64,000 nt of DNA. It comes from CAWBRT01 sp963696525. Lineage in GTDB: Bacteria > Acidobacteriota > Terriglobia > Terriglobales > Acidobacteriaceae. The stretch lies in NCBI GenBank assembly GCA_963696525.1, contig CAVOKO010000012.1:1-64000 (forward strand), in the 5' to 3' direction. The first letter of the stretch is position 1. The number at the start of each line of letters is the position of its first letter. The notes beneath the pieces were generated by a model. That model saw only the letters and a list, made by a program, of their open reading frames with translations. It had not been told where the DNA came from and searched no databases. The translations under genes and the position numbers were made by a program. Positions 8,926 through 17,127 of this stretch are shown here, one piece after another.

Positions 8926-9144
8926 GAAAATCGCAAACCTGAAATCAGAACGTGAGTGGATCAAGCTGCATTATACGGGGCGGGAACTCACAACCCAATG
9001 CTGATTGCGCACGCACGCCGCAGGCGAGCGATTTTCCTGGAGTGGATCCAGAGTCGGCTTGCCCGTTGGGCGCAATCCGTTGCAGCACGCCTCAGGATGA
9101 ATGTGTTCGGGATCCCCAGCGAGAGATGCTCGCCAGGGTGATTC
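8926..9144. other. Intergenic region with one degenerate palindrome
   Basis: No convincing gene. A degenerate constant-arm palindrome, ATCCCCAGCGAG...CTCGCCAGGGTGAT, occupies 9111-9142 beside the stop of the ThDP enzyme and may act as its terminator. A short plus-strand frame here lacks a ribosome-binding site and family features. Confidence 0.5.
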
Positions 9145-10788
9145 TCACTTCTTGCGCCGCACAATCGGCGCCGGGGTTCCCTGGATCAAAACATTGACGC
9201 ACGCCGGCTTGCCGCTGGCGAATGCCCGCTCCAAGGCGCCAGACAAGTCCTCGTTTCTTGCGACGAACTCTCCGTAGCCTCCCAAGGCGCTGGCAACTAA
9301 ATCGTAACGGGTCGCCTGCGCCAGCGTGCAGCCCAGGGCCCGCGGCTCGCCGTAATCGCGCACTTGGATCTGGTACTCGGCGTTCCAGCGGGCATCGTTG
9401 CCGACGACCGCCACGAACGGCAGGTGATAGCGCACCGCAGTGTCGAATTCGGCCATGTGGAAACCAAACGTGCCATCGCCCAGAACGGTCAGAACGGGGC
9501 TGTCCGGGCATGCTTTCTTGGCTCCCATGGCGAACGGTAGCGCCGAGCCGATGGCCCCGGCAATGCCGTTGATGATCCTCTGCGGCGCCTTCAATACCGC
9601 CTGGGCCCACTGCCCGACTTCGCCCCCATCGCCGACGTATACGGCGTCGGCATGGCGGTCCAGAAATGGTTGCAGGGCGAGGCACATTGCCGTGGAATGC
9701 ATCCCGCCATTCCGCGGAAAAGCCGCTGCATCCGATCCCCAGGGCCGGTAATCGATGGCCGCCTGCACCTCCGCCGCCCACTGCTCGTGAGCGCCCGCGC
9801 CACCGTTGGCCGCCGCTCGCATCAAAGCGTTCGCCGCGCTTGGGGCATCGGCGATGGCCGACAGGCTCAAGCGCTCCTTTTGTGTTCGTGCCGCGCGTGC
9901 CAGCAGCTCGACATCAGGCTCGATCACGATCCAGCGGCACTGCGCTGCCATGGCTGGCGCTTTGCCGAAGCGCAAAGTGAAATCCAGCGCTTTGCCGAGC
10001 AAGACGATCAAATCGCATTCGGCAAGTATGTCGGCAATGGCTCCAAGACCCGGATCGTTGATGCCGCGCGGACTCTCCATCACCACCACCGGCACAGCCA
10101 AAGTCTGACGCAGCCGGTCGACCAGCTTTCGTCCCGTAGGCGTGGCCAGCAAGGGAGGCGCAATCACCAGCGGCCGTTGCGCGTTCGCCAACTCCTGCAC
10201 TATGGCTTGCGCCGCCGCCGGCGCCAAGGGCTGCGGTTCCGCCGCGAACTCACTGGCCTCGGGGCAGCTTCCGCTGAAATTGGCCTCCAGCACGTCTGAG
10301 GGCAGGCTCACATGCACCGGTCCGGGACGCCCCGATTGCGCAATCCGGAAGGCACGGGCAATGTCTTGCGGCAAAGTGGCCATAGATTGCGCCGTCCAGG
10401 ACGCCTTGGTCACCGGTGCGGCCATTTCCGCCTGTCTCATTTCCTGGAATGCGCCCAGCCCAAGCTCGCCCAAAGGGGCGTGTCCGGAGAGCAGAACCAG
10501 CGGCATTTCCCCACATTTGGCGGTGTACAAAGCGCCGACCGCATTGGCGTGTCCCGGTCCACCGGTCACCAGTGCGACCCCGACTTTGCCGCTCATGCGG
10601 GCCCAGGCGTCGGCCATGTGAACCGCCGCGCCCTCGTGTCTGACGTGAATGAGTTCGATCTCGCTATCGACGGCGGCATCGAAAACCGACATGACGTGAT
10701 TTCCGGACAGGGTGAAGATCGTCGGGATGCCCGCCACTTTCAAGGCCTCGAGCAGCGCATCCGCTCCCCGCCTGGCTGTGCTCTTCAT
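9145..10788 (-). CDS. Thiamine-diphosphate-dependent enzyme, acetolactate synthase-like
   Basis: 547-aa ThDP enzyme of the acetolactate synthase/benzoylformate decarboxylase/oxalyl-CoA decarboxylase superfamily. Three domains are visible: N-terminal PYR domain with the cofactor-activating glutamate in HVRHEGAAVHMADA (about E52) and the GGPGHANA loop; a central domain; and the C-terminal PP domain with GDGTFGFHMAEFDTAVRYHLP followed by VVGNDARWN, the Mg/ThDP motif. No small regulatory subunit is adjacent, arguing against a branched-chain biosynthetic acetolactate synthase. Substrate is unknown: 2-hydroxyacyl-CoA lyase, oxalyl-CoA decarboxylase or another carboligase are possible. It is divergent from the BaiN-like flavoprotein. 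Confidence 0.8.
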   Translation of the reverse strand: MKSTARRGADALLEALKVAGIPTIFTLSGNHVMSVFDAAVDSEIELIHVRHEGAAVHMADAWARMSGKVGVALVTGGPGHANAVGALYTAKCGEMPLVLLSGHAPLGELGLGAFQEMRQAEMAAPVTKASWTAQSMATLPQDIARAFRIAQSGRPGPVHVSLPSDVLEANFSGSCPEASEFAAEPQPLAPAAAQAIVQELANAQRPLVIAPPLLATPTGRKLVDRLRQTLAVPVVVMESPRGINDPGLGAIADILAECDLIVLLGKALDFTLRFGKAPAMAAQCRWIVIEPDVELLARAARTQKERLSLSAIADAPSAANALMRAAANGGAGAHEQWAAEVQAAIDYRPWGSDAAAFPRNGGMHSTAMCLALQPFLDRHADAVYVGDGGEVGQWAQAVLKAPQRIINGIAGAIGSALPFAMGAKKACPDSPVLTVLGDGTFGFHMAEFDTAVRYHLPFVAVVGNDARWNAEYQIQVRDYGEPRALGCTLAQATRYDLVASALGGYGEFVARNEDLSGALERAFASGKPACVNVLIQGTPAPIVRRKK

Positions 10789-10863
10789 AATGATCTATCT
10801 CTCGCTTCCGAATGCATTGGTGAAATTACGGAACTCGAATTGATATGATTCAATCGACTTGTA

Positions 10864-12081
10864 ATGGTAGGCAAGCAGGTTGCGGCGGTCAATAGCCTGC
10901 CGATTCGCGTCCCCGTGAAACAGACCTTTGATGCCATCGTTTTGGGTGCGGGCGCCGCCGGACTGATGTGCGCCATCGAGGCCGGCAAGCGCGGCCGCCG
11001 CGTCTGCCTGCAAGACCACGCTCCCCGCATCGGGAAAAAGATCCTTATCTCCGGCGGCGGGCGCTGCAATTTCACCAACCTCTATTGCGCGCCGGAAAAC
11101 TTTATCTCCGCCAACCCGCATTTCGCCAAATCGGCGCTCGCCCGCTACACGCCAGCCGACTTCATGGCGCTGGTCGCGAAGCACTCCATTGCCTACCACG
11201 AGAAGACCCTGGGCCAGCTTTTCTGCGATGGCTCGGCCCAGCAAATTCTGGCCATGCTCGCGGAAGAGTGCCGCCGGGCTGGCGTCCGCATCATCGCTGG
11301 AGCTAAAATCCGCGAGGTTTCGCGGCCAGGGCATTTCGTCGTCCGCACCGATCGAGATGAGCTGCACGCACCCGTGCTGGTTGTGGCCACCGGCGGGCTT
11401 TCGATTCCGAAGATGGGTGCCACCGGATTTGGCTACGAACTGGCGCGTCAATTCGGGCTGCGCGTACAGCCGTGCCGTCCGGCGCTGGTTCCGCTGCTGT
11501 TTGACGCCCCGGATCGCGAACGCTGGTGCGATCTTGCCGGAGTCTCGCTCGGCGTCGCCGCTGCCATCGGGCACCAGCGCTTTGCGGAAAAGATGCTCAT
11601 CACCCATCGCGGCCTCAGCGGTCCGGCTATCCTTCAACTCTCCTCTTACTGGCACCCGCCGGAGGCAATCGCTCTCGACTTGGCACCGGCACAGGAAGTC
11701 TTTACCCCTATGCTGGCGCAAAGCGCTGGCCGCGACCTGGCTTCGGCACGGACCGCGCTCCGCAAGGCTTTGCCTGCCCGCTTCGCCGACCGCTGGTTGG
11801 AGGCAAACTCGCCGTCAAATTGGAGCAAGCACTCACTTGCAGAGTTGGAACGCCGCCTCCATCACTGGAAGATTATTCCCGCGGACACAGAGGGCTATGA
11901 GAAAGCCGAGGTCACCGCCGGAGGAGTGGATACCAGCGAGCTTTCAGCCAAAACCATGGAAAGTCACAAGCTGCCGGGTCTGTACTTCATTGGTGAGGTG
12001 GTGGATGTAACCGGACAGCTCGGCGGCTTCAACTTCCAGTGGGCCTGGTCGTCGGGATTCTGCGCCGGCCAGGCGATTTAG
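10864..12081 (+). CDS. BaiN/YhiN-family flavoprotein (HI0933-like NAD(P)/FAD-dependent oxidoreductase)
   Basis: Flavoprotein of the HI0933/YhiN/BaiN family. The FAD Rossmann motif VLGAGAAGLMCAIEAG is near the N-terminus, the hallmark GKKILISGGGRCNFTN follows at about residues 58-73, and the C-terminal FAD contact GEVVDVTGQLGGFNFQWAWSSG is complete. Length is normal at 405 aa. ATG 10864 is 76 bp from the divergent ThDP-enzyme start; a GTG at 10915 (VKQTFDAIVLG) nearer the conserved domain is an alternative start. Physiological substrate is unknown for most members; the gut homologue BaiN was linked to bile-acid transformation, which should not be carried over here. Confidence 0.85.
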   Translation: MVGKQVAAVNSLPIRVPVKQTFDAIVLGAGAAGLMCAIEAGKRGRRVCLQDHAPRIGKKILISGGGRCNFTNLYCAPENFISANPHFAKSALARYTPADFMALVAKHSIAYHEKTLGQLFCDGSAQQILAMLAEECRRAGVRIIAGAKIREVSRPGHFVVRTDRDELHAPVLVVATGGLSIPKMGATGFGYELARQFGLRVQPCRPALVPLLFDAPDRERWCDLAGVSLGVAAAIGHQRFAEKMLITHRGLSGPAILQLSSYWHPPEAIALDLAPAQEVFTPMLAQSAGRDLASARTALRKALPARFADRWLEANSPSNWSKHSLAELERRLHHWKIIPADTEGYEKAEVTAGGVDTSELSAKTMESHKLPGLYFIGEVVDVTGQLGGFNFQWAWSSGFCAGQAI

Positions 12082-12083
12082 TG

Positions 12084-12199
12084 CGCTGCTGAAAAACGCG
12101 CCGAAGCAACGAGCGAGGCGCTACCGAATGTGTGATCCAGGAGTGAAGCGTGCAAGATGTTGGGGGCATGTCCTTGCCGAAACTTGTTTTTCAGCAGCC
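12084..12199. repeat. MITE-like element, copy A
   Basis: About 116 bp bounded by perfect 13-bp inverted repeats GCTGCTGAAAAAC (12085-12097) and GTTTTTCAGCAGC (12186-12198), with TTAG-like flanks. The interior is non-coding. It is nearly identical along its length to copy B at 55585-55702, sharing the inner stretches CGCCGAAGCA and GCGAGGCGCTACCGAATGTG. Confidence 0.88.
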
Positions 12200-12215
12200 T
12201 GTTAGAGAATTCCAC

Positions 12216-12914
12216 TTACGCGGAACTTGATAACCGGGCAATCGCTCTTGCCAGCGCCACGCGATCGGTCGCGCTCATCGGCTCGAACTCCATCCCCATG
12301 CCCACGCCGGGATGCGAGGTCCGAACCTCGGCTGTGCAATTCACGGTTATCTCAGCCACCCGGAGCGTCAATTCAACCTTCGTCCCCACTGGAAGCGTGG
12401 TCATTAATTCGACGTAACAGCCACCCAGGCTGATATCGGTTACCGACGCACCCAGCGGAAAACGCGTATTCGGCTGGCGAATTGAAGTGGAACCTTTGCA
12501 GACACAGCGCGGTTCCGCGCGACGTTCGGCGGGTTCGCGCTGCTCAGTATCCACGCTGGTGTGAAGTCCCCAAAAGTCCTGAGTCTTATCCAGCGGGCAC
12601 AGTTCGACTTTGCCGGCATCCGGCGTGCCGCGCTGCCCTATCCAAACCACCCTGAAGCGAGCCTTGGACTCGCGGTATTTCAAGCCCAAAACATCTCCAG
12701 CGGCGAGCTGATGGGACAGGCCCTCGATGCATACGCCAAGCGACCCAACGTCAACCGTATGAACCTGCTGGTAGAAAGGAGAGCCAGCTCCATTCATTCC
12801 GCAAATCCACACCGGGACGCGAAACACACGACGAAATCCCTGCTCCGGACGCGTATCCTTTGCCGGGGATGAATAAGAATGGACGTTTGCCTGATAATTC
12901 GATGTTGTGCTCAT
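12216..12914 (-). CDS. Tandem PilZ-domain protein (c-di-GMP responsive)
   Basis: 232-aa soluble protein with two PilZ-like domains. Domain 1 (about 25-120) keeps an RxxxR in RRVFR but its second motif reads DVGSLG, with Gly replacing the usual Ser. Domain 2 (about 130-230) has an intact RRAEPR and DISLGG, the canonical RxxxR and (D/N)xSxxG c-di-GMP ligands, and ends with the GMGMEF strand. The likely arrangement is one ligand-binding and one degenerate, possibly structural domain. No output domain or membrane segment is visible. The target (motility, exopolysaccharide) cannot be named. MITE-like copy A lies just beyond its stop. Confidence 0.85.
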   Translation of the reverse strand: MSTTSNYQANVHSYSSPAKDTRPEQGFRRVFRVPVWICGMNGAGSPFYQQVHTVDVGSLGVCIEGLSHQLAAGDVLGLKYRESKARFRVVWIGQRGTPDAGKVELCPLDKTQDFWGLHTSVDTEQREPAERRAEPRCVCKGSTSIRQPNTRFPLGASVTDISLGGCYVELMTTLPVGTKVELTLRVAEITVNCTAEVRTSHPGVGMGMEFEPMSATDRVALARAIARLSSSA

Positions 12915-13291
12915 TCTTAATTCCCCCGAAAAGAACTTACCCTACCGGCTGCAATCCGCCGGTAAACTGCGCCAAATACTCGCCGAGAAACGTCGCTGCT
13001 GCGAGCAGCATCCCACGCTCTTGGGGGCCCCAGCAACTATCGTTAGTGTGATTACCTCTGGTTACTTTCGGAACCAGGTAACCGATCCAGGAGCGCACCA
13101 ATTTCCGTCCGGCGTTCATGCCGGTCGGTCGCGATTGCATTCAGTTAGGTTTGGAGGGTAGTCGTCCGGACCATTGCGGCTGTCCTCTGTTCAAGGCACC
13201 ACGCCGTAGAGTGATCTCCGGAACCCAGAAAAATCCAGTACTCTCCGAAACAACGCTAGACCCAGCCAGCCTCTTGACACTAGAATGACCC
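12915..13291. other. Intergenic region with a hairpin and a -35-like box
   Basis: No gene is convincing. A hairpin with arms TTACC..TGGTT and AACCA..GGTAA lies at about 13050-13083, roughly 230 bp before the GntR-type regulator. A TTGACA box is at 13274-13279 without a clear matching -10. These could belong to the promoter of the PilZ gene or of the regulator. Confidence 0.4.
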
Positions 13292-14070
13292 TTGTTGTCC
13301 AACACTCAGATTTGCATGCAATCGCTGGAAACTGGCATCAGCAAAAATTCCGGCAGTCTGCACGAAGAAGTTCTCTCGAAGGTCCGGCATATGATCCTCC
13401 AGGGAGAGCTTGAGCCAGGCTCGCGCATCGTGGAGCGTTCCCTGTGCGAACGGTTCAAGGTTTCACGCACCCCTTTGCGCGAGGCCTTCAAGGTGCTCCG
13501 CTCCGAAGGCCTGGTCGAAATTCTCCCCAACCGGGGAGCGCGCGTTCCACCTTCCGCAAGAGAGAGATTTGCGATGCCATGGAGATCATGGCCGCCCTTG
13601 AGGGCCTGGCCGGGGAACTGGCCGCCGAACGCGCCGCCGACGATGTCATCGCCGATATACGAGCGCTGCACTACCAGATGTTCGCGCACTATCTGCGCGC
13701 CCAAGTGCCTGAGTATTTCCGGGTCAATCAATCCATTCACCGGCGCATTGTCGAGGCTGCCGGCAACCAGTTGCTGACCGCCAACCACGATGCTCTGGCC
13801 CTGCGCGTCATGCGCGCCCGTTATCTGATGAATCTTTGGGATCATACCCGTTGGGCCGACGCCATCAAGTCCCATGAGGCGATTCTCGACGCCCTGGTTC
13901 GACGCTCAGGCGCCGAGCTTGGCCAATTGCTGCGCCAGCATCTGCACGCGCAGACACAACGCGTCGTCGATCACTTCAACGCTCTCGAACAGCCAGGCAA
14001 GCGGGAAACAGCTTCCGCGAAGACGCTCGCCGCAGGCACCGATTCGCCACCGCAACAGACACCGCATTAG
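13292..14070 (+). pseudogene. GntR/FCD-family transcriptional regulator, frameshifted
   Basis: FadR-type regulator: N-terminal winged HTH (SLHEEVLSKVRHMILQGELEPG...SLCERFKVSRTPLREAFKVL, then a wing ending NRGARV) and a C-terminal FCD ligand domain with RRIVEAAGNQ and the histidine-bearing HTRWADAIKSHEAIL segment. The HTH lies in the frame starting at 13292 (TTG) or 13316 (ATG), while the FCD domain is in another frame entered at about 13545-13560. One indel near GCGCGCGTTCCACC reconnects NRGAR with EICDAMEIMAALEGLAGEL. A broken regulator or a sequence error are both possible. FCD regulators usually sense carboxylates, fitting the acid/alcohol catabolic genes in the region. The end abuts an Rhs fragment. 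Confidence 0.78.
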
Positions 14071-14085
14071 CGGACTGGTCGCGGA

Positions 14086-15098
14086 ATTGGGCCACCCCGC
14101 TTACGACTACAATGGCAACATGACGAACAAGACCACCGTCAATGGGACGAGCGCATACGCCTGGGATTTCGAGAACCGCCTGAGCAGTGTGACGCTTCCA
14201 AGCGGTGCCGGCCAGGTCACGTTCAAATACGATCCGTTCGGCAGACGCATCCAAAAGACTATCGCATCGGGGGCGACAAACTACGTCTACGACGGCGCGA
14301 ACATCGTGGCCGACCTTGACGGAAGCGGCGCTATACTGGCGCGATATGTGCAAGGCGCTGGGATTGACGAGCCGCTGGCGCTGAACACGAGCGCCGGTAC
14401 GGAGTTCTTCGAGGCGGACGGCCTCGGTTCGATCACGTCTCTCAGTGGATCTGCCGGATTGACAGACACGTACACATACAAGCCGTTCGGCATCACCACC
14501 GCGACTGGAACGAGCACGAATCGCTTCCGCTACACCGGTCGTGATTGGGATCAGGAGACGGGCCTGTATTACTACCGCGCCAGATACTACGATCCGACGA
14601 CTGGAAGGTTCATCAGCGAAGATCCATTGGGCTTTACGGCTGGGACGAACTTCTACCAGTACGCTGACAATGATCCTGTGGTCTTTACGGATCCCACAGG
14701 GAAGGATACATATGTCTGTACAGCTCCCCTCCACGCACTCGGAAAGTTTTGGGGAAATCTGCGCCTACTACACGTTTCCCTTCGTAGGTGTTCCCACATA
14801 TCACGAGTACTTATGTGTTTGGGATGGGAAGAAGATGGTCTGCGGTGGGCAAGATCAAACAGGTAATTGGCATGGTGGACCCGGGCAACCATCGAATGAT
14901 TCCGCGATGGAGAGGGGCGGCGGCTGTTCCATTGTTAACGACCAGCAATGTGTCGATCATTGCGTGACGAAGGCGATCAACGATCCGAATCGTCCTAATT
15001 ACGACCTAACTAACCGCAAAAAGAAGGGCGAAAACTGCCAAAAGTGGGCCGATGACACTTTGCAAAGCTGTGTCCAGCAGTGCATGGGAAAGAAATGA
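14086..15098 (+). pseudogene. Rhs tip 1: N-terminally truncated Rhs core plus variable C-terminal (candidate toxin) domain, frameshifted
   Basis: Only the end of an Rhs/YD-repeat protein is present: YD repeats (YDYNGNMTNKT, YDPFGRRIQKT), then the invariant core GLYYYRARYYDP-TTGRFISEDP-GF...DPTGKD, after which a Cys-rich variable domain begins (TYVCTAPLHALG). The rest of that domain (YHEYLCVWDGKKMVCGGQD... ending CVQQCMGKK) is in a frame shifted by one; the break lies in 14740-14775, near a TTTTGGGG run. There is no start codon, signal or N-terminal half, so this is an orphan tip as left by Rhs tip displacement. It starts immediately after the broken GntR gene, meaning sequence upstream was lost. 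The next gene overlaps its stop (ATGA). Confidence 0.82.
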
Positions 15099-15469
15099 TG
15101 GCCCAGCTAGGAAAGCGACAGATTCTTTGGCGAGTGCTCAAAGTACTTTGGCTGCTCGCCTGTGTCTTGATTCTTGTTCTCACGCTCACACATCGAGGAC
15201 CAGAGTACCGAGACGCGGGGGAGGCTGAGGAACTAATTATGGAGGGACTTTCATTCCCGTCCGGGTGGCTTTTCGCCTATCTCTTCTTTGGGACGTTAAT
15301 CGGAGGAAACCAAACAACCGAGTTGCAATGGATCTTCATAATATGGGTTCCCTTGTTTGTTCTGGGATACCTTCAGTGGTTTGTTCTTGTTCCGGCGATA
15401 GTTCGTTGGTGGCGGAAAAAGTTTGGTAACGGCGGTCCCGACAACATCTCTGTTGTTCCCAAGGACTGA
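15095..15469 (+). CDS. Small membrane protein, candidate immunity to Rhs tip 1
   Basis: 124-aa protein with no recognised family. Three hydrophobic segments are visible: WRVLKVLWLLACVLILVLTL near the N-terminus, SGWLFAYLFFGTLIGG in the middle, and WIFIIWVPLFVLGYLQWFVLV near the end, followed by a basic cytoplasmic tail (RWWRKKFG). The ATG overlaps the TGA of the Rhs tip (ATGATG), giving translational coupling. Position directly after a variable Rhs C-terminus is where cognate immunity genes sit, so immunity is inferred from place and size only. Base composition is lower in GC than the flanking chromosome, like the rest of the island. Confidence 0.6.
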   Translation: MMAQLGKRQILWRVLKVLWLLACVLILVLTLTHRGPEYRDAGEAEELIMEGLSFPSGWLFAYLFFGTLIGGNQTTELQWIFIIWVPLFVLGYLQWFVLVPAIVRWWRKKFGNGGPDNISVVPKD

Positions 15470-15517
15470 GGGGTAGCATGCCTACGACTATGATTGTTAC
15501 AGCTACGACGCGGGTGG

Positions 15518-15548
15518 CCCACATCCGCCATCTTTTGGCGAATGTGGG
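15518..15548. repeat. Hairpin between the two Rhs cassettes
   Basis: CCCACATCCGCCA (15518-15530) and TGGCGAATGTGGG (15536-15548) form a 13-bp stem with one mismatch and a 5-base loop. It lies between the first candidate immunity gene and the second Rhs core and could be a terminator or a recombination remnant. Confidence 0.7.
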
Positions 15549-15572
15549 GGCGGAGAGGCTGGAGCTACGCGT

Positions 15573-16157
15573 ATGATTCAGGTCGGATACGTCTACGACA
15601 GTACGATTTACTATCGCGCCAGATACTACGATCCCACCATCGGAAGATTTACCTCAGAAGATCCAATCGGATTTCAAGGAGGGGTCAACTTCTACGGCTA
15701 TGTTCACAACGATGCGGTGAATCTAATCGACCCATCTGGTCTTTGCGACAAGAAGCTAAGTGCTCGGCAATGCGCGGCTGATATTGCGAACCATTGGAGT
15801 ATTGCCGGTCTGCTCCCAGGGGCGCCTGGATTGCAAAATACGTTCTGGGGTGGGTTCATAAATGGGCTTTTGGGAAACACGGTTGCAGGTTGGTCGGACC
15901 TCTACGATTCCGTTACCGGGCAGAACGACAACGGTCTGTCGAACAACCTAGGGGGACAATTGGGCGGTAACGCCTCTCAAGGGATACCGTTGCCCGGCAA
16001 GGTGCCCGCCGGAGCAAAAGGACCTGTCGGGGTGATCATTGATTATTTGCCCCAGTCGGCTCAAGGAGTGGCAAAGATTTTGGGAACCGGGAAATTGCCG
16101 CTTGATGCCCTTATCTATGCCTATGCATACAACTACTGTGTAACAGGTAAGTACTGA
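15573..16157 (+). CDS. Rhs tip 2: orphan Rhs core with variable C-terminal (candidate toxin) domain
   Basis: Second orphan Rhs C-terminus of about 194 aa. It begins within the core (IYYRARYYDPTIGRFTSEDPIGFQGG, then NDAVNLIDPSGL, the invariant DPxG boundary) and continues into a 140-residue variable domain, CDKKLSARQCAADIANHW to NYCVTGKY, rich in Gly/Asn with one hydrophobic stretch (NTFWGGFINGLLGNTVAGW). The variable domain matches no toxin family I can name. Local DNA identity to tip 1 is very high over CGCGCCAGATACTACGATCC, which could support homologous tip exchange. No ribosome-binding site or full N-terminus is seen, so expression would need recombination onto a full-length Rhs gene elsewhere. 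Confidence 0.78.
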   Translation: MIQVGYVYDSTIYYRARYYDPTIGRFTSEDPIGFQGGVNFYGYVHNDAVNLIDPSGLCDKKLSARQCAADIANHWSIAGLLPGAPGLQNTFWGGFINGLLGNTVAGWSDLYDSVTGQNDNGLSNNLGGQLGGNASQGIPLPGKVPAGAKGPVGVIIDYLPQSAQGVAKILGTGKLPLDALIYAYAYNYCVTGKY

Positions 16158-16174
16158 CCGGATCGGAGAGAGGC

Positions 16175-16636
16175 ATGGTCGAGGCACGGCGGATTCTACA
16201 GACGTTAATAGACCTTACTTTTCCGATCCCGATAGTAGTGATCGGGGTGTGGTTCGTAAGGGCTCTGTTTAACGCTCGCGAAGGATATACATCGAAAGAG
16301 TTGCTGCTTGGAGCCGCAAAGGTGGGCGCTGGGGTTGCTGTCTTTGTGTCGATTATCTTTTTCAACATTGAGAGCGAAGATATCGCACGTGTGCTGCGGG
16401 TCCATCCGGCGTTGGGAATCCCGGCTGGATTGTCCGCAGTCTTGGGGTTGGCTTGTTTGGGACTTACAGTCTACTTCCGTCGAAAGGAGGCTGCTAAGAG
16501 GATCGGTATTCTCGATGCAAGTAATTCCTACTACAGGAAGGATGTTTTGGCTTCCTGTATGGTGCGGGGGCTATTCGTCGCGTGGTGCGCAACAAGCGCT
16601 AGCGGGATTTTCTGGCTGTGGGTAGTCAGTCGATGA
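16175..16636 (+). CDS. Membrane protein, candidate immunity to Rhs tip 2
   Basis: 153-aa protein starting 17 bp after tip 2, with GGAGAGAGGC ahead of its ATG. Four hydrophobic segments are seen: LIDLTFPIPIVVIGVWFVRAL, GAAKVGAGVAVFVSIIFF, LGIPAGLSAVLGLACLGLTVYF and VRGLFVAWCATSASGIFWLWVV. No recognised family. Placement right after an Rhs variable domain suggests an immunity protein, and a membrane location would suit a toxin acting at the membrane or in the periplasm. This is inference from position. Low GC and different codon use from the neighbouring core genes support horizontal origin. Confidence 0.6.
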   Translation: MVEARRILQTLIDLTFPIPIVVIGVWFVRALFNAREGYTSKELLLGAAKVGAGVAVFVSIIFFNIESEDIARVLRVHPALGIPAGLSAVLGLACLGLTVYFRRKEAAKRIGILDASNSYYRKDVLASCMVRGLFVAWCATSASGIFWLWVVSR

Positions 16637-16839
16637 TAGTAGCTAGGCTCGGGCGGAGCCGCATCGAGTTGGACGGCAAAGGCTGCCGGCGGCCCGGTGC
16701 TGTCGTTAGCAGATGTGGGTCTGGTAGATAGATGTGGCGGATAGCCGGAGGAATCGTTCGGGTGCGGGAGTGTCGAACTCTCAATGGCTTCTACAGACTC
16801 ATCCGGGCAGATAGATTACCATATTAAGAGGTGGATACC
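16637..16839. other. Intergenic, end of the Rhs island
   Basis: About 200 bp without a supported gene. No further Rhs core motif could be read in any frame. The last bases hold the ribosome-binding site of the Cys-rich peptide gene (AGAGGTGG at 16827-16834). Confidence 0.5.
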
Positions 16840-17118
16840 ATGAACCGGGCATACATAATTGGAATTGCATTCTTCGCGACGCTACTATGCGCCTCCAATT
16901 CTATGGCACAGATAACCGCGAGCTGCTTGGTTAACACCAAGATGTGCTGGCCTTCTTGCTACCCAACGCCGGGGATAGTCTGTATTGACCTCAATGATGG
17001 GGATCCCATTGGAGGCTGCATATGTGGACAGCCAAGCGCCAAGTGCGCTCCAGCGAATGAAATTCCTCCGACCTGTAGTAGTACAGCTAGTCCATCCGCG
17101 GGGTGCCCAATTCTCTGA
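16840..17118 (+). CDS. Small secreted cysteine-rich protein
   Basis: 92-aa protein with a clear signal peptide: MNRAYIIGIAFFATLLCASNSMA, predicted cleavage after the SMA motif. The mature part of about 70 residues has nine cysteines (SCLVNTKMCWPSCYP, IVCIDL, GGCICGQ, KCAP, TCSS, GCPIL), implying disulfide-stabilised folding outside the cytoplasm. A strong AGAGGTGG ribosome-binding site is 5 bases before ATG 16840; an in-frame GTG at 16831 overlaps it and is rejected. No family recognised. It sits at the distal end of the Rhs island and could be a secreted effector, a toxin-like peptide or an unrelated orphan. Confidence 0.6.
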   Translation: MNRAYIIGIAFFATLLCASNSMAQITASCLVNTKMCWPSCYPTPGIVCIDLNDGDPIGGCICGQPSAKCAPANEIPPTCSSTASPSAGCPIL

Positions 17119-17127
17119 ATCCGCTCG

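Noticed and set aside
8926..9144. Small plus-strand frames upstream of the ThDP-enzyme stop
   Set aside because: No ribosome-binding site, no motif, partly palindromic repeat.
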